Below are positions 1-8,670 of a DNA stretch of 37,275 bases, in pieces. The position numbers and the translations under genes were made by a program. Under the pieces are notes generated by a model. It was not told the DNA's origin. It saw only the letters and a list, made by a program, of their open reading frames with translations, and did no database searches. Each line of letters opens with the position of its first letter. The stretch's first letter is position 1. Source of the stretch: an uncultured Lachnospiraceae bacterium (GTDB lineage: Bacteria > Bacillota > Clostridia > Lachnospirales > Lachnospiraceae); the NCBI GenBank assembly GCA_902781325.1, contig CACZJD010000013.1:1-37275 (forward strand), given 5' to 3'.

Positions 1-902
1 CGCTTTTTCTCTACATCGTAGAGAACACTGCAGTTGTCCATAGCGCAGAACTTGGAAGCGAGACGGTCCAGCGCGGTTTCGCCCTCTGCGGGTGCGTCTG
101 TGCGGTACTGTCTGCTCTCAGCCGCGACGTCGTCGCAGACGATCTGCATGCCGTTGTCGTCCAGGATCTCAAGGAGTCCGGGAGCATCGGCGAGGATACC
201 GCTGGTCATGATGCGGATCTTGTCCTCTGCAGGAGCTTCTGCTTCAAGAACTGCCAGCAGTTCGTTCACGAGAGCTGTGTGCTCTTCTTTTCTCATGAAG
301 AAAGCGCTCTTGAAGATATCGCTTCTCTGTGCGCATGTGATCTCGCAGTGCGCTGCCAGTGCGGGAACCAGCGCTCTCATCGCCGCGTTGTGGGCGTTGT
401 AGACTTCGATGGACTCAGCGAGTTTCTCGTCGTCAAACTTAAGACCGGTCGCCTCTTCAAGGCCCCTGATCACGTACTCATAGCCGGCCTTTGTGAAAGT
501 GTGGCCGAAAGCGGGCTTTCTGTTCTGGGGATAGGTCATGGCGATAAAGGGGATGCCCTTAACCGCGTATTTCCAGTTCTGTCCGATAACTTTAAGGGAA
601 TCGCACAGGCTGGGGATCACGATTGCGGACGCTCCGTCGTATACGCCCTTGATTCCCAACTCGACAATGCTCTGCATGATCGTGCAGATAAATGCCGGGA
701 AGTATTTTTTGGCCTCGTTGATCTGAACGTCTGCTCCCCAAACGCCCATGGGAACCATTCCCATGGAATGGATGATCTCTTCGGGTGTATAGACAGGGGC
801 AGTCAGAACTACCTTGCGGCCTTCTGCCAGATATTTGTCCATCAGCTTCCTGGGGTCTGCGACCGCCTCATGGAAGCATGCGAGTAATTCCTGTTTGTTC
901 AT
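1..902 (-). CDS. hadC: 2-hydroxyacyl-CoA dehydratase beta subunit (partial, 3' end outside window)
   Basis: Reverse translation from an ATG at 902 gives about 300 residues open to the window edge; it begins MNKQELLACF and carries PAFICTIMQS and IPSLCDSLK, with Cys73 and Cys100 in positions expected for [4Fe-4S] ligands of the HgdB/HadC/FldC family (about 375 residues when complete). The start has a GGAGG about 5 bases upstream. The protein would pair with the alpha subunit encoded just upstream in transcription (83-bp gap) to remove water from an (R)-2-hydroxyacyl-CoA by a ketyl-radical mechanism. The substrate (hydroxyisocaproyl-, phenyllactyl-, hydroxyglutaryl-CoA or other) cannot be decided here; the symbol reflects operon order only. 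Confidence 0.85.
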   Translation of the reverse strand, partial: MNKQELLACFHEAVADPRKLMDKYLAEGRKVVLTAPVYTPEEIIHSMGMVPMGVWGADVQINEAKKYFPAFICTIMQSIVELGIKGVYDGASAIVIPSLCDSLKVIGQNWKYAVKGIPFIAMTYPQNRKPAFGHTFTKAGYEYVIRGLEEATGLKFDDEKLAESIEVYNAHNAAMRALVPALAAHCEITCAQRSDIFKSAFFMRKEEHTALVNELLAVLEAEAPAEDKIRIMTSGILADAPGLLEILDDNGMQIVCDDVAAESRQYRTDAPAEGETALDRLASKFCAMDNCSVLYDVEKK

Positions 903-985
903 TTATTCCTCCTTATTCCGGAATGTGCTGTGTAAGTTACGCTGTCAGGCCGCGTTTACGGCCGTCAAAATAGCGCTTCCCGCCA

Positions 986-2212
986 TCACTTCCGTGCTTC
1001 CATAATTTCCATAAGGCCCTGGACGCGGGTGTCATACTGCGCCTCAGAGAAGTTGCGGGGATCTGCCTGGTCGCCGTCGAAGCTTGCTACAGGGATGTCG
1101 CACTCTTCGCCGATCTGGCGGCTCATCTCATACATGAATCCGCTCCAGAGCTTGCAGCTGCGGTTGGTGTGGACCAGAAGGCCTTCGACCTTGTTGTTCT
1201 TGCAGAGCGTGACGCGCTTGTCGCGTGCGTACTCGAGGTTGATGGCGTTCGGCACCTTGCAGTATGCGCGGCACATATCGTCGAAGTCGTCATAAATGAA
1301 TCCGAAAGCGTCGGCGTAGATGGTGGTGACCATGTTGATGCCTCTGCTCTTAAGTCCTGTGGATGTCACGCGAAGCCAGGGCCAGCATGCGATGCCTTCG
1401 AACATGATCCTGTACTTCTCTTCCGTACGGAATGTGCTGACGCCCTTCTCGTGGTTCTCTTCGTACTCCTGATACAGCTTCTCCATAGCTTCCGCCGCCT
1501 CAAGTTTGCCGCGGGCGGTGACCATGACTGCCATGTGGTTGAGCAGGTCGAAGCCGTTGAAAGGTGAGGGCTCATAGTGAGCGCAAGCGGTAGCCTTGAG
1601 CCATGCGCGGCTGGTTCTTCCGCTGATCTCTCTGACTTCGTTGTACTTCTCCTCGCTCCACTTCTTGCCGGTCAGTTCCTCGAGCTGCTTGATGGCTGCG
1701 CGGAACTGGTCGCGGACATAAGCGACTTCAGCGTCGGATACTTCGTAGTCAGGGTTAAAGGGGATATCGATCATGATCATGGGGATATTGAGTTCCTTCG
1801 CCAGGTTCTCATACCACTTGATCATGCAGTTGCAGATATTATTACAACAGAGAAGGAAATCAGGCTGGGGCATATCCTGCTCCGGCGCGCTCTTAACCTT
1901 GGCATAGGCAAGGCTGATCCTTGCGTACGCGCAGATGTCGTTGGAATATCCGTCTGCTTCACTGATGTTGCACATGCGCTCGCCGGCGCCGCGGGCCGCG
2001 ATACCTGCCGCCTGGTTCTCGGGGTAAACTACTGCCAGGCCGAGGGTCTCGGGAATTTCCACGGGGAAGTTGCTGGAGCACCAGCCTACCATTTCACCGC
2101 GTTCCTTGGCAGCCTGTGCGGAAGAATATGCTTCTGCTGCGATCTTGCCAAGTCTTGCCTTCGCTGAATTCGGATCCAGCGGCGGACGTTTTTTCTTAAC
2201 TTCTTCTGCCAT
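986..2212 (-). CDS. hadB: 2-hydroxyacyl-CoA dehydratase alpha subunit
   Basis: About 408 residues, the usual length for HadB/FldB/HgdA. Cysteines at 45 (GWCSSNFP), 81, 94 and a cluster 122/123/127/129 (LLCCNNICNC) are in the region that holds the cluster ligands. I chose the ATG at 2212 (MAEEVKKK) because AAAGGA lies about 9 bases ahead of it; an in-frame TTG at 2230 would put the start inside that ribosome site. It follows the activator gene with an 18-bp gap and is translated in the same leftward operon. The product forms the iron-sulfur heterodimer with the beta subunit and receives one electron from the activator. The exact hydroxyacyl substrate is not visible. Confidence 0.9.
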   Translation of the reverse strand: MAEEVKKKRPPLDPNSAKARLGKIAAEAYSSAQAAKERGEMVGWCSSNFPVEIPETLGLAVVYPENQAAGIAARGAGERMCNISEADGYSNDICAYARISLAYAKVKSAPEQDMPQPDFLLCCNNICNCMIKWYENLAKELNIPMIMIDIPFNPDYEVSDAEVAYVRDQFRAAIKQLEELTGKKWSEEKYNEVREISGRTSRAWLKATACAHYEPSPFNGFDLLNHMAVMVTARGKLEAAEAMEKLYQEYEENHEKGVSTFRTEEKYRIMFEGIACWPWLRVTSTGLKSRGINMVTTIYADAFGFIYDDFDDMCRAYCKVPNAINLEYARDKRVTLCKNNKVEGLLVHTNRSCKLWSGFMYEMSRQIGEECDIPVASFDGDQADPRNFSEAQYDTRVQGLMEIMEARK

Positions 2213-2230
2213 GTCGATCGATCCTTTCAA

Positions 2231-3010
2231 TTATTTTTTCACTTGTTTCTGGTATGCATAAAGCGCTGCGCCGATCGCTCCGAACAGCTGGGCCTGTGGA
2301 GAGAACAGTATGGGCTGCCCGATGCTGCGGGATAGCGCGTTTCTGACGCCTGCGTTCTGCGCAACGCCTCCGCTCATACAGACATCCGGAACAATATTGA
2401 TTCTCTTGGCCAGATTTCCCACACGGACTGCTACGCTGCTGCAGATTCCCGCGATCAGGTCCTCCATCTCCACGCCGTTAGCCAGCTGGCTGATCACTTC
2501 GCTCTCCGCGAATACCGTGCAGGTACTGGAGATCTGGGCCGGGTTTACGGATTTTTCGCAGTACCCTGCGAATTCATCCACCGGCACGACCAGAATGTTG
2601 GCCATGACGTCCAGAAACCGCCCTGTACCGGCCGCGCACTTGTCGTTCATGAGGAAGTTGTTCATGCGGCCCTTTTCATCCAGGGAGATCACTTTGGCGT
2701 CCTGTCCGCCGATATCGATGATCGTGCGGACTGTGGGGAAAGTATGGTGCGCGCCGAGTCCGTGGCAGGACAGTTCGCTGACGTTATAGTCCGCGCCCTC
2801 ATAGCGGTTGCGGCCGTAGCCTGTAGCTGCTGTGGCTGCGAGGTCGTCCCATGTGACGCCTGCGTTTTCCAGTGCCTGGCTCACTGCCAGTTCCGGGCTC
2901 CTGGTGCCGATGCCTCCCACCAAAAGAGAGGTGCCGGCTATTCTTTGACCATCTTCCATGACCACGCATTTAGAGGTGGTCGATCCGATATCGATTCCGA
3001 ATGTATACAT
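2231..3010 (-). CDS. hadI: 2-hydroxyacyl-CoA dehydratase activator ATPase (archerase)
   Basis: 259 residues, full length for the BadF/BcrA/HgdC activator family. The ASKHA nucleotide-binding start GIDIGSTTSKC, the second phosphate loop DIGGQDAKV (about 99-107) and the adenosine motif MSGGVAQN are all present. Cys125 (NDKCAAGTG) and Cys164 (SSTCTVF) match the two cysteines that hold one [4Fe-4S] cluster across the homodimer. It uses ATP to push a single low-potential electron onto the dehydratase. The start codon lies 3 bases past the CoA-transferase stop and AAGGA sits within that gene's end, so the two are translationally linked. Confidence 0.93.
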   Translation of the reverse strand: MYTFGIDIGSTTSKCVVMEDGQRIAGTSLLVGGIGTRSPELAVSQALENAGVTWDDLAATAATGYGRNRYEGADYNVSELSCHGLGAHHTFPTVRTIIDIGGQDAKVISLDEKGRMNNFLMNDKCAAGTGRFLDVMANILVVPVDEFAGYCEKSVNPAQISSTCTVFAESEVISQLANGVEMEDLIAGICSSVAVRVGNLAKRINIVPDVCMSGGVAQNAGVRNALSRSIGQPILFSPQAQLFGAIGAALYAYQKQVKK

Positions 3011-3013
3011 CTT

Positions 3014-4249
3014 TTATTCCTTGTCCTGCCAGATATAGAGGGAGCCGTCAGCCAGCATCTGGTCAATCTTCTCATCTGTGTAACCGATCTCACTCAGGAT
3101 CTCGCGGCCCTGCTCGCCGATCATGGGAGCGGTCCTGCCGTCGATGTCGCCCTCGGACTCAAGACGGACGGGTGTGTGAGTTGCCTTGCGGACTACGCCG
3201 TTGGGGCAGGTTACATCGTAGAAAGCGCCGACAGCGTGTGCCTGAGGGTCGTTCATGATGTCATCCCAACTGTAAGCGATGCTGTGAGGGATATCGCCCT
3301 TTCTGAGGATCTCGTCCATCTCTTTGACGTCGTGCTCAAGGAAAGTCTTCTGGATCTCATCCATGAACTCCTTGATCAGGTTATTCGCGAGCATCTCTGT
3401 CTGGGGATAGTACTTGCCGCAGTCGATCAGGTCCTGTCTGCCAATGGCCTTAAGGAACTGCTCGAATCTTACGTTGTAGTCGGGGCATGCGCACTGGATG
3501 ATACGGTCGTCGCTGGTGCGGTATGCTCCGTTGAAGGGATTCTTGTTGTCGTAGATAGAGATCGGATAGTCATGAGCCTGGCCGTCATACTGCACGCCCA
3601 GAAGCATCATGGACATGTTGAAGATAGCGGTCTCATAAAGGCTCGTTGTGACAAAATCACCCTTTCCGGTGAACTGTCTGTTGTAGAGAGCGGTGATGAT
3701 ACCCATAGCGAGCATCAGACCGACGTTGTTGTCGCCGAGGCCGGGAATCATGGTGATAGGGTCATTTCCTCTGCGGCGAAGGTTCTGTGTATAGCCGCCT
3801 CTTCCGAAGAAAGCGGTGAAATCGTAGCCGGGCAGATCCTTGTCGGGGCCGGTCTTGCCGTAGCCGAGGATCATAGCATAAATGAGCTTGGGATATCTCT
3901 CTTTGAGGGTCTCATAGTCAAGACCTGCTCTCTGCAGAGCGCCCAGTCTCCAGTTTGTAAGAAGAACATCCGCGCCATCGAGGAGTTTGAAAAGTGCTTC
4001 TTTTCCTTCCTCTGTCTTGGTGTTGATTGAGATGCAGCGCTTGTTACCATTGAGATATTCCCAGGCAACATTCTCTTTGATGTTCTGAGGACGTCCTTCC
4101 TGCTCCTGTGTGTAGCGGATCGGGTCGCCCTTGGGGGACTCTACCAGAATAACGTCTGCGCCGTGATCTGCCAGATAACGTCCTGTAGCTGCAGCTGCGA
4201 TAAAGTTTGCCAGCTGAATAACTTTGATACCTTCCAGTGCCTTCCTCAT
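3014..4249 (-). CDS. hadA: Family III CoA transferase for a 2-hydroxyacid (HadA/FldA type)
   Basis: 411 residues of the CaiB/BaiF/formyl-CoA transferase fold. ADHGADVILVESPKGDP near the N-terminus and GYGKTGPDKDLPGYD (129-143) are family signatures; Asp143 of PGYD is at the position of the aspartate that forms the acyl anhydride. It is the first gene of the leftward operon, preceded by GGAGG 11 bases before the ATG. In hadAIBC and fldAIBC operons the first gene moves CoA from an acyl- or enoyl-CoA product to the free (R)-2-hydroxyacid. The gene order transferase, activator, alpha, beta here is the same. No hydroxyacid dehydrogenase or acyl-CoA dehydrogenase is visible in the window. Confidence 0.88.
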   Translation of the reverse strand: MRKALEGIKVIQLANFIAAAATGRYLADHGADVILVESPKGDPIRYTQEQEGRPQNIKENVAWEYLNGNKRCISINTKTEEGKEALFKLLDGADVLLTNWRLGALQRAGLDYETLKERYPKLIYAMILGYGKTGPDKDLPGYDFTAFFGRGGYTQNLRRRGNDPITMIPGLGDNNVGLMLAMGIITALYNRQFTGKGDFVTTSLYETAIFNMSMMLLGVQYDGQAHDYPISIYDNKNPFNGAYRTSDDRIIQCACPDYNVRFEQFLKAIGRQDLIDCGKYYPQTEMLANNLIKEFMDEIQKTFLEHDVKEMDEILRKGDIPHSIAYSWDDIMNDPQAHAVGAFYDVTCPNGVVRKATHTPVRLESEGDIDGRTAPMIGEQGREILSEIGYTDEKIDQMLADGSLYIWQDKE

Positions 4250-4597
4250 CTTTTCTCTGTTCCTCCTTCCGGATGCTGCTTCGCTGCGCTCTTCTATTTG
4301 TACTTTTCAGTACTTCAATGTTTTGGCGGCGAAGTATGTTTTTTATTTAACAAAAGTATAGCCTTGCCCGAGTGTTATCTTCCAATAAGCGTTTGGAATC
4401 AGTTGACAAGTAAAACCTTATTAATGAGTCCGGATTATTTGATATTTCGTTTTTTTCAGCCAGTTGGTATAATGATTTTCAGCAGTTAATAAGTTTTTAC
4501 TTATGAGTAGATTTCAAACTAATTGCTTCGGCAGGGTACCCCTTTTTACGGGGAGAGTCTTCCCGACGGCTATCTTGTCAGCAAAGGAGTGATCTGA
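4250..4597. promoter_or_regulatory. Divergent control region between the dehydratase operon and the LysR gene
   Basis: This 348-bp AT-rich gap separates two divergent units and holds no reading frame I can support. A LysR regulator usually binds such a gap. On the minus strand TATACT (4360-4355) with TTGGAA 19 bases upstream is a weak candidate promoter for the operon. The stretch 4500-4580 has short G/C blocks that could fold in the LysR leader, but no riboswitch class was recognised. This is inference from layout. Confidence 0.5.
4465..4473 (+). promoter_or_regulatory. Extended -10 promoter candidate for the LysR gene
   Basis: TGGTATAAT is a perfect -10 hexamer with the TGn extension. No good -35 box stands at 17 bases, which is tolerated for extended -10 promoters. 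It would give a leader of about 115 bases before the LysR start. Confidence 0.45.
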
Positions 4598-5509
4598 ATG
4601 ACTACCAATCAGCTCAAGTATTTCATCACAGCAGCAGAAACTCTCAGCTTCACGGAAGCCGGCAAACTGCACTATATTTCACAGACAGCGATCACACAGC
4701 ACATTCAGGCTTTGGAGGAGCAGCTCGGCGTCAAACTGTTCGCGCGCGAAAAAAAGCGGGTGCATCTTACACCCGCCGGAGAGATCTTCTATATGGAAGC
4801 AAAAGCGATCCTGGAGAGGAGCAAGATCGCGATAAACAGAGCCCGAAACGCCGCGGACGGCATCTCAGGCTCCCTGAATATAGGATATGTAAAGGGACAG
4901 GGCTTCTCCCTGATCACTCCCCTGATCAAAAAGTTCTATTTGCAGAATCCTTCCGTCAAGTTCCAGATCTACCGTCAGGCGCATCTGGATCTCCTCATGA
5001 ACCTGGAACAGGGCAGGATGGACTTCATCTTCAACATCGTCTACGGTAACACGGGCCTCACCGACTTCACCTATAAACGCATTGCCAGAGACAGGCTCTA
5101 TGCGGTGCTTCCGCCCGGACACCCCTACGCCCAGCTCTCCTCAATCCGCCGCTATGACCTGAGGGACGAGCCCTTTCTTCTGACGAAGTATTATGACGAC
5201 CCCTCAGCCAAAAAATATGGCCATGTCCTCCCTGACAAATACGCCGAATCAGGTTTCATCCCAAGGATCGACGCCCGCTCCTCCGACGCGGAGACCCTGA
5301 TGATCCTCGTTTCCACCGGCATAGGCATCACCATCCTTCCTGAGTCCATTGTGAGCGCCCTCGGGCACTCCACGGATCTGTCCTTTGTTCCTCTCGAGGG
5401 CGATCATGAATATGTGGACATCCTGGCCATCTGGAAAGACAACACTGTCAACCCCGTCACCCAGGTCTTCAAGGACTTCGTGCTGAAAGAATACGGGATG
5501 GAGGAATAA
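4598..5509 (+). CDS. LysR-family transcriptional regulator
   Basis: 303 residues, typical LTTR length. The N-terminal winged helix-turn-helix is clear: LKYFITAAETLSFTEAGK followed by ISQTAITQHIQALEEQLG and LFAREKKRVHLTPAG (residues about 5-65). The rest is the two-lobed periplasmic-binding-like effector domain (about 90-300). AAAGGAG lies 8 bases before the ATG. It is divergent from the dehydratase operon, the classical arrangement for a regulator of the neighbouring catabolic genes and of itself. The effector is unknown; a 2-hydroxyacid or its CoA ester is a guess from context. Confidence 0.92.
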   Translation: MTTNQLKYFITAAETLSFTEAGKLHYISQTAITQHIQALEEQLGVKLFAREKKRVHLTPAGEIFYMEAKAILERSKIAINRARNAADGISGSLNIGYVKGQGFSLITPLIKKFYLQNPSVKFQIYRQAHLDLLMNLEQGRMDFIFNIVYGNTGLTDFTYKRIARDRLYAVLPPGHPYAQLSSIRRYDLRDEPFLLTKYYDDPSAKKYGHVLPDKYAESGFIPRIDARSSDAETLMILVSTGIGITILPESIVSALGHSTDLSFVPLEGDHEYVDILAIWKDNTVNPVTQVFKDFVLKEYGMEE

Positions 5510-5524
5510 TAAAAAAACAAAATC

Positions 5525-5574
5525 GACCTCTGGGGTAGTTTGTCCCCAGGTGGGGACAAACTACCCCAGAGGTC
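5525..5574. repeat. 50-bp palindromic element (first in window)
   Basis: Left arm GACCTCTGGGGTAGTTTG continues TCCCCA, a 2-base centre GG, then TGGGGA and the inverted arm. With flanks AATC/GATT the perfect stem reaches 28 bp (5521-5578). It lies between the LysR and YhfC-family genes and is the left boundary of the repeat-rich part of the window. Confidence 0.97.
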
Positions 5575-5597
5575 GATTTACACATGGAGGTTAAGCA

Positions 5598-6389
5598 ATG
5601 ACCGTAACCGTTCCGACGTTATCAATCATTTTTATGGCTGTTTCCTGCGCGGTCTGCTTTCTGACGCCGCTGGCGCTCTTTCTATATCTGCGGCTGGTGA
5701 AAAAGGCGGATGTATATCCGTTCTTCGCAGGATGCGCCGTGATGCTGCTCTTCGCCTTTATCCTGGAGTCGGGGCTGCACAATCTCGTGTTCTCCTCTCC
5801 CGCAGGGCCGGCGATCCGCGGCAGCATCTGGCTGTACGCGCTCTACGGCGGCTTTATGGCAGGGCTCTTTGAGGAGACCGGACGCTATCTGGCCTTCGCC
5901 TTCGCCCTCAAAAAATACCGTGCCAAAAATGTGAACGCCCTCATGTACGGCGCAGGACACGGCGGCTTCGAGGCGATCGTCATCACCGGTTTAACCATGG
6001 TCAACAATATTATCTGGTCTGTTATGATCAACAACGGAAGTATCTCGACAATGCTCGCTTCTCTGTCCGGCGACCAGTTGGTCCAGGCGCAGCAGTCCAT
6101 CACTCTTTTGGCCACAACACCTTCCTATCAGTTCCTGCTGGGCGGTGTTGAGCGCCTGCTGGCCATCGCGCTGCATATCGCGCTGTCAGTCATCGTCTGG
6201 TTCGCCGTCAAATGGGAGGGCAAGCTCTATCTCTATCCGGCGGCAATCCTGATCCATTTCGCTGTCGACGCTGCTGCCGCCCTTCTGTCCGGTCTGGGCG
6301 TGAACGTGATCGCTATTGAGGTTGTAGTTGCTCTCCTTACTGCTGCCGCAGTGCTCTTCGCGAGACGTTTGTGGCGGGAGACGATGTAA
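5598..6389 (+). CDS. YhfC-family intramembrane metalloprotease-like protein
   Basis: 263 residues with about seven hydrophobic segments. The motif FEETGRY (91-97), followed by GAGHGGFEA (118-126) and ALHIALS, matches the YhfC/CPBP-like group of putative glutamate-type membrane proteases, with Glu92/Glu93 and His121 as likely active-site residues. GGAGG lies 8 bases before the ATG at 5598. An overlapping reading frame starting inside the repeat is rejected. Single-gene unit bounded by two palindromic elements. Substrate unknown. Confidence 0.82.
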   Translation: MTVTVPTLSIIFMAVSCAVCFLTPLALFLYLRLVKKADVYPFFAGCAVMLLFAFILESGLHNLVFSSPAGPAIRGSIWLYALYGGFMAGLFEETGRYLAFAFALKKYRAKNVNALMYGAGHGGFEAIVITGLTMVNNIIWSVMINNGSISTMLASLSGDQLVQAQQSITLLATTPSYQFLLGGVERLLAIALHIALSVIVWFAVKWEGKLYLYPAAILIHFAVDAAAALLSGLGVNVIAIEVVVALLTAAAVLFARRLWRETM

Positions 6390-6430
6390 AGCCTAAAACG
6401 GCGTGGAAATAGCCCCAAAACGACCATTGG

Positions 6431-6480
6431 GACCTCTGGGGTAGTTTGTAGACACCTGTCTGCAAACTACCCCAGAGGTC
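6431..6480. repeat. 50-bp palindromic element
   Basis: Complete inverted pair with a centre of the TAGACACCTGTCTGC type rather than CCCC/GGGG. It lies between the convergent YhfC-family and glycosyltransferase genes, where a hairpin could end transcription from both sides. Confidence 0.95.
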
Positions 6481-6482
6481 GT

Positions 6483-7640
6483 TTAATGAGCAATCTTCTC
6501 CAAAAATGCCCGGGCTTCCTTCGCACCGCCGCAGGCATGGAAACTGTCAGAGATTAAACCCGCGTTTTCTTTAAAAGAAGGTTCTGTCAGAACCCGCGTC
6601 AGTGCCTGCAGGACATCTTCCTCTGAGATCGACTTCAGCATAATACCGGCGCCGAGTTCCTCAGTTCTCTTTGCCACTGCGCCCTGCTCCGGCGTCTGAG
6701 GGAAGAGCACCAGCGGCACCCGGAAATACAGGCCCTCGGAAGCGGAGTTCATGCCGCAGTGGGTAACAAATGCATCCGCGATCGAGAGCACTGCCATCTG
6801 ATCGACGGATTCATGAATCTCGATGTTATCCGGCACATGTTCGAAATGCTCCGTGTTCGTACCCATGGAGATGATGACCTGCCAGTCGGTCTGCCCGAGT
6901 ACATGGATGCAGTTGCGGTAGAATTCTCTGTTCTGGTTGACCGTTCCCATAGAGATGTACACAGTCTTCTCTGCTGTCTTCTCAAAAGGTTCCTTTATTG
7001 GCCGGATCGACGGTCCGATAAAATGGTACCGATCGGAAAAAGTGTCCGAACAGGGCTGGAAATATTTTGACGTGTAGACGATTGTGTTGGTCTCGTTGTC
7101 GTTCTGCACAATGTCCAGGATTCCCTTCACAGGATAGCCTTTCTCCTGCAGGCGCCTGATCTGCTTGTTGATCTTGGGCATGGTGAAGAGCATTTTCGCG
7201 ATATCCCAGGGCGTCTCCTTCATGTATTTTGCCGAATAGCGGTTGAAGGCGAAGGTCGTGGTCGAGGAAACGTACGGAAGCCCGTGCTTCATTGCGACAA
7301 GTTTGCCCCAGAAAGCGACCGAGTCCGAGACTACGAGATCCGGCTTGATCTCATGCACCTTCTCTGTTGTCATCTCGTCGAGGGCCAGCGTCGAGGAGAC
7401 GAGGAGTTCCGTGGCAAAAGCCTTATCCTTGCCGACCCTGTCGGCGTTTTCCTTGTCCTCCATCTCGAAATCATAGCCGTCACAGCCTATAAAGGCCGCA
7501 CCCGCCTGCTCGATCTTCTCCCGGAACATCTCAAATGAGAAATAGTAGACCTGATGGCCGGCTTCGGTCAGCTCTTTCACAATACCGAGTGTCGGGTTTG
7601 TGTGCCCGTGGGCAGGTATGCAGAACCATGCGATCTTCAT
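6483..7640 (-). CDS. MGT-type UDP-glycosyltransferase (GT1 family)
   Basis: 385 residues, standard for macrolide-glycosyltransferase/YjiC-like enzymes. The N-lobe opens KIAWFCIPAHGHTNPTLG with His11 in the catalytic-base position. The C-lobe carries the nucleotide-sugar motif THCGMNSASEGLYFRVPL (293-310) and PQTPEQ. AGGAGG precedes the ATG by about 7 bases. Such enzymes transfer glucose or a related sugar to small hydrophobic acceptors, often as detoxification. The acceptor is unknown. The stop codon lies two bases past a palindromic element. Confidence 0.9.
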   Translation of the reverse strand: MKIAWFCIPAHGHTNPTLGIVKELTEAGHQVYYFSFEMFREKIEQAGAAFIGCDGYDFEMEDKENADRVGKDKAFATELLVSSTLALDEMTTEKVHEIKPDLVVSDSVAFWGKLVAMKHGLPYVSSTTTFAFNRYSAKYMKETPWDIAKMLFTMPKINKQIRRLQEKGYPVKGILDIVQNDNETNTIVYTSKYFQPCSDTFSDRYHFIGPSIRPIKEPFEKTAEKTVYISMGTVNQNREFYRNCIHVLGQTDWQVIISMGTNTEHFEHVPDNIEIHESVDQMAVLSIADAFVTHCGMNSASEGLYFRVPLVLFPQTPEQGAVAKRTEELGAGIMLKSISEEDVLQALTRVLTEPSFKENAGLISDSFHACGGAKEARAFLEKIAH

Positions 7641-7696
7641 TTTCTTACCTCCTGGATACTTCTTAAGATGTTTAAGACCTCGAACGCTTACTTAAA

Positions 7697-7794
7697 GACC
7701 TCTGGGGTAATTTGCATCTCTGAATGAATTTTACCATGAAAAGAGACCTCTGGGGTAGTTTGTAGACAGGTGTCTACAAACTACCCCAGAGGTC
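7697..7794. repeat. Single arm (7697-7714) plus 50-bp palindrome (7745-7794)
   Basis: The single arm GACCTCTGGGGTAATTTG has one change from consensus. The full palindrome has a near-perfect stem with centre AGACAGGTGTCT. They lie between two minus-strand genes. Confidence 0.95.
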
Positions 7795-7822
7795 GGTTTT
7801 AGATTTTAGATTAAAAATTAAG

Positions 7823-8566
7823 TCACTTCATGCAGATCATCGAGCCGTTGCGCCCGGTCACGTGATGGTCGCCCCTGTAGGAATGGTACTCTTTGCGGTC
7901 GCACATCGTGCACACGCCGCTTAGGAAGATGTTTCCCTTCGGAATACCCAGCTCCGCCAGAAGGTTCCTATTCACGGCAGTTGTGTCCATGAAATACTTC
8001 TGTCTTCCGTTGACGATGCGGTCCTTGCGGCAATATTTTGACACATCCACTATGCCGGCGAACTGTGTGACCACATCCTCTTCGATCTCAAAGCAGCATT
8101 CCAGGATACTGGGATTGATGTAGATCTCGATGTCCTGCGGCCTGCTGCCGTAGTGATCCATCATGAGCTGCGCCGCCTTCGGGACAATCTTCTGAACGGT
8201 TCCCTTCCACCCGCTGTGCACGTTTCCGATCACGCCCCGGACCGGGTCATACAGGAACACGCTCTGACAGTCGGCCGTATGGATTTCCAGCGCGACTCCC
8301 CGAAGATCCGTGAGAAGACCGTCCGCAGGCCCTGTCTCCTCGCCCAGATTCTGCTCATCCACAATGACCACTCTGTCTCCGTGGACCTGTTTGGTGCACT
8401 GTTTAACAGCGCGGAACTTGTATCCGAAATCGGCCTCGATCGACTCGATCAGCTTCTTTCTGCCCTCAGCTTCCAGTGCAGCGCCGCCAAAATCCAGCGG
8501 TTTGCGCGAATAAAATGACAAGATTCTCTCGTTGTTGATTCTGTCAAAAGTAAAATATTGATTCAT
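7823..8566 (-). CDS. YfiH/LACC1-family purine nucleoside phosphorylase-type protein
   Basis: 247 residues. The three conserved metal-site residues are visible: His62 in KQVHGD, Cys100 in HTADCQS, and His117 in NVHSGWKGT. The C-terminal SYRGDHHVTGRNGS is also typical of the family, once annotated as polyphenol oxidase or DUF152. Members phosphorolyse purine nucleosides and some deaminate adenosine. GAGAGGA lies 6 bases before the ATG. Single gene between two palindromic elements. Confidence 0.9.
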   Translation of the reverse strand: MNQYFTFDRINNERILSFYSRKPLDFGGAALEAEGRKKLIESIEADFGYKFRAVKQCTKQVHGDRVVIVDEQNLGEETGPADGLLTDLRGVALEIHTADCQSVFLYDPVRGVIGNVHSGWKGTVQKIVPKAAQLMMDHYGSRPQDIEIYINPSILECCFEIEEDVVTQFAGIVDVSKYCRKDRIVNGRQKYFMDTTAVNRNLLAELGIPKGNIFLSGVCTMCDRKEYHSYRGDHHVTGRNGSMICMK

Positions 8567-8606
8567 ATCAAGTCCTCTCTTTCAGTGGGACCGCGGTCTC
8601 TGCCTC

Positions 8607-8656
8607 GACCTCTGGGGTAGTTTGTGGACACCTGTCCACAAACTACCCCAGAGGTC
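8607..8656. repeat. 50-bp palindromic element
   Basis: Complete inverted pair with centre GTGGACACCTGTCCAC, itself self-complementary, between two minus-strand genes. Confidence 0.96.
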
Positions 8657-8670
8657 GATTTAAGTTAAGT

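Noticed and set aside
2744-4030. 428-codon plus-strand open frame
   Set aside because: Antisense shadow of the activator and CoA-transferase genes, produced by their codon bias.
5525-5574. Palindromes as ordinary intrinsic terminators
   Set aside because: Most copies lack a following T-run and the arm sequence is conserved far beyond what a terminator needs; only the copy at 26457 has a good T-rich tail, so only that one is listed as such.
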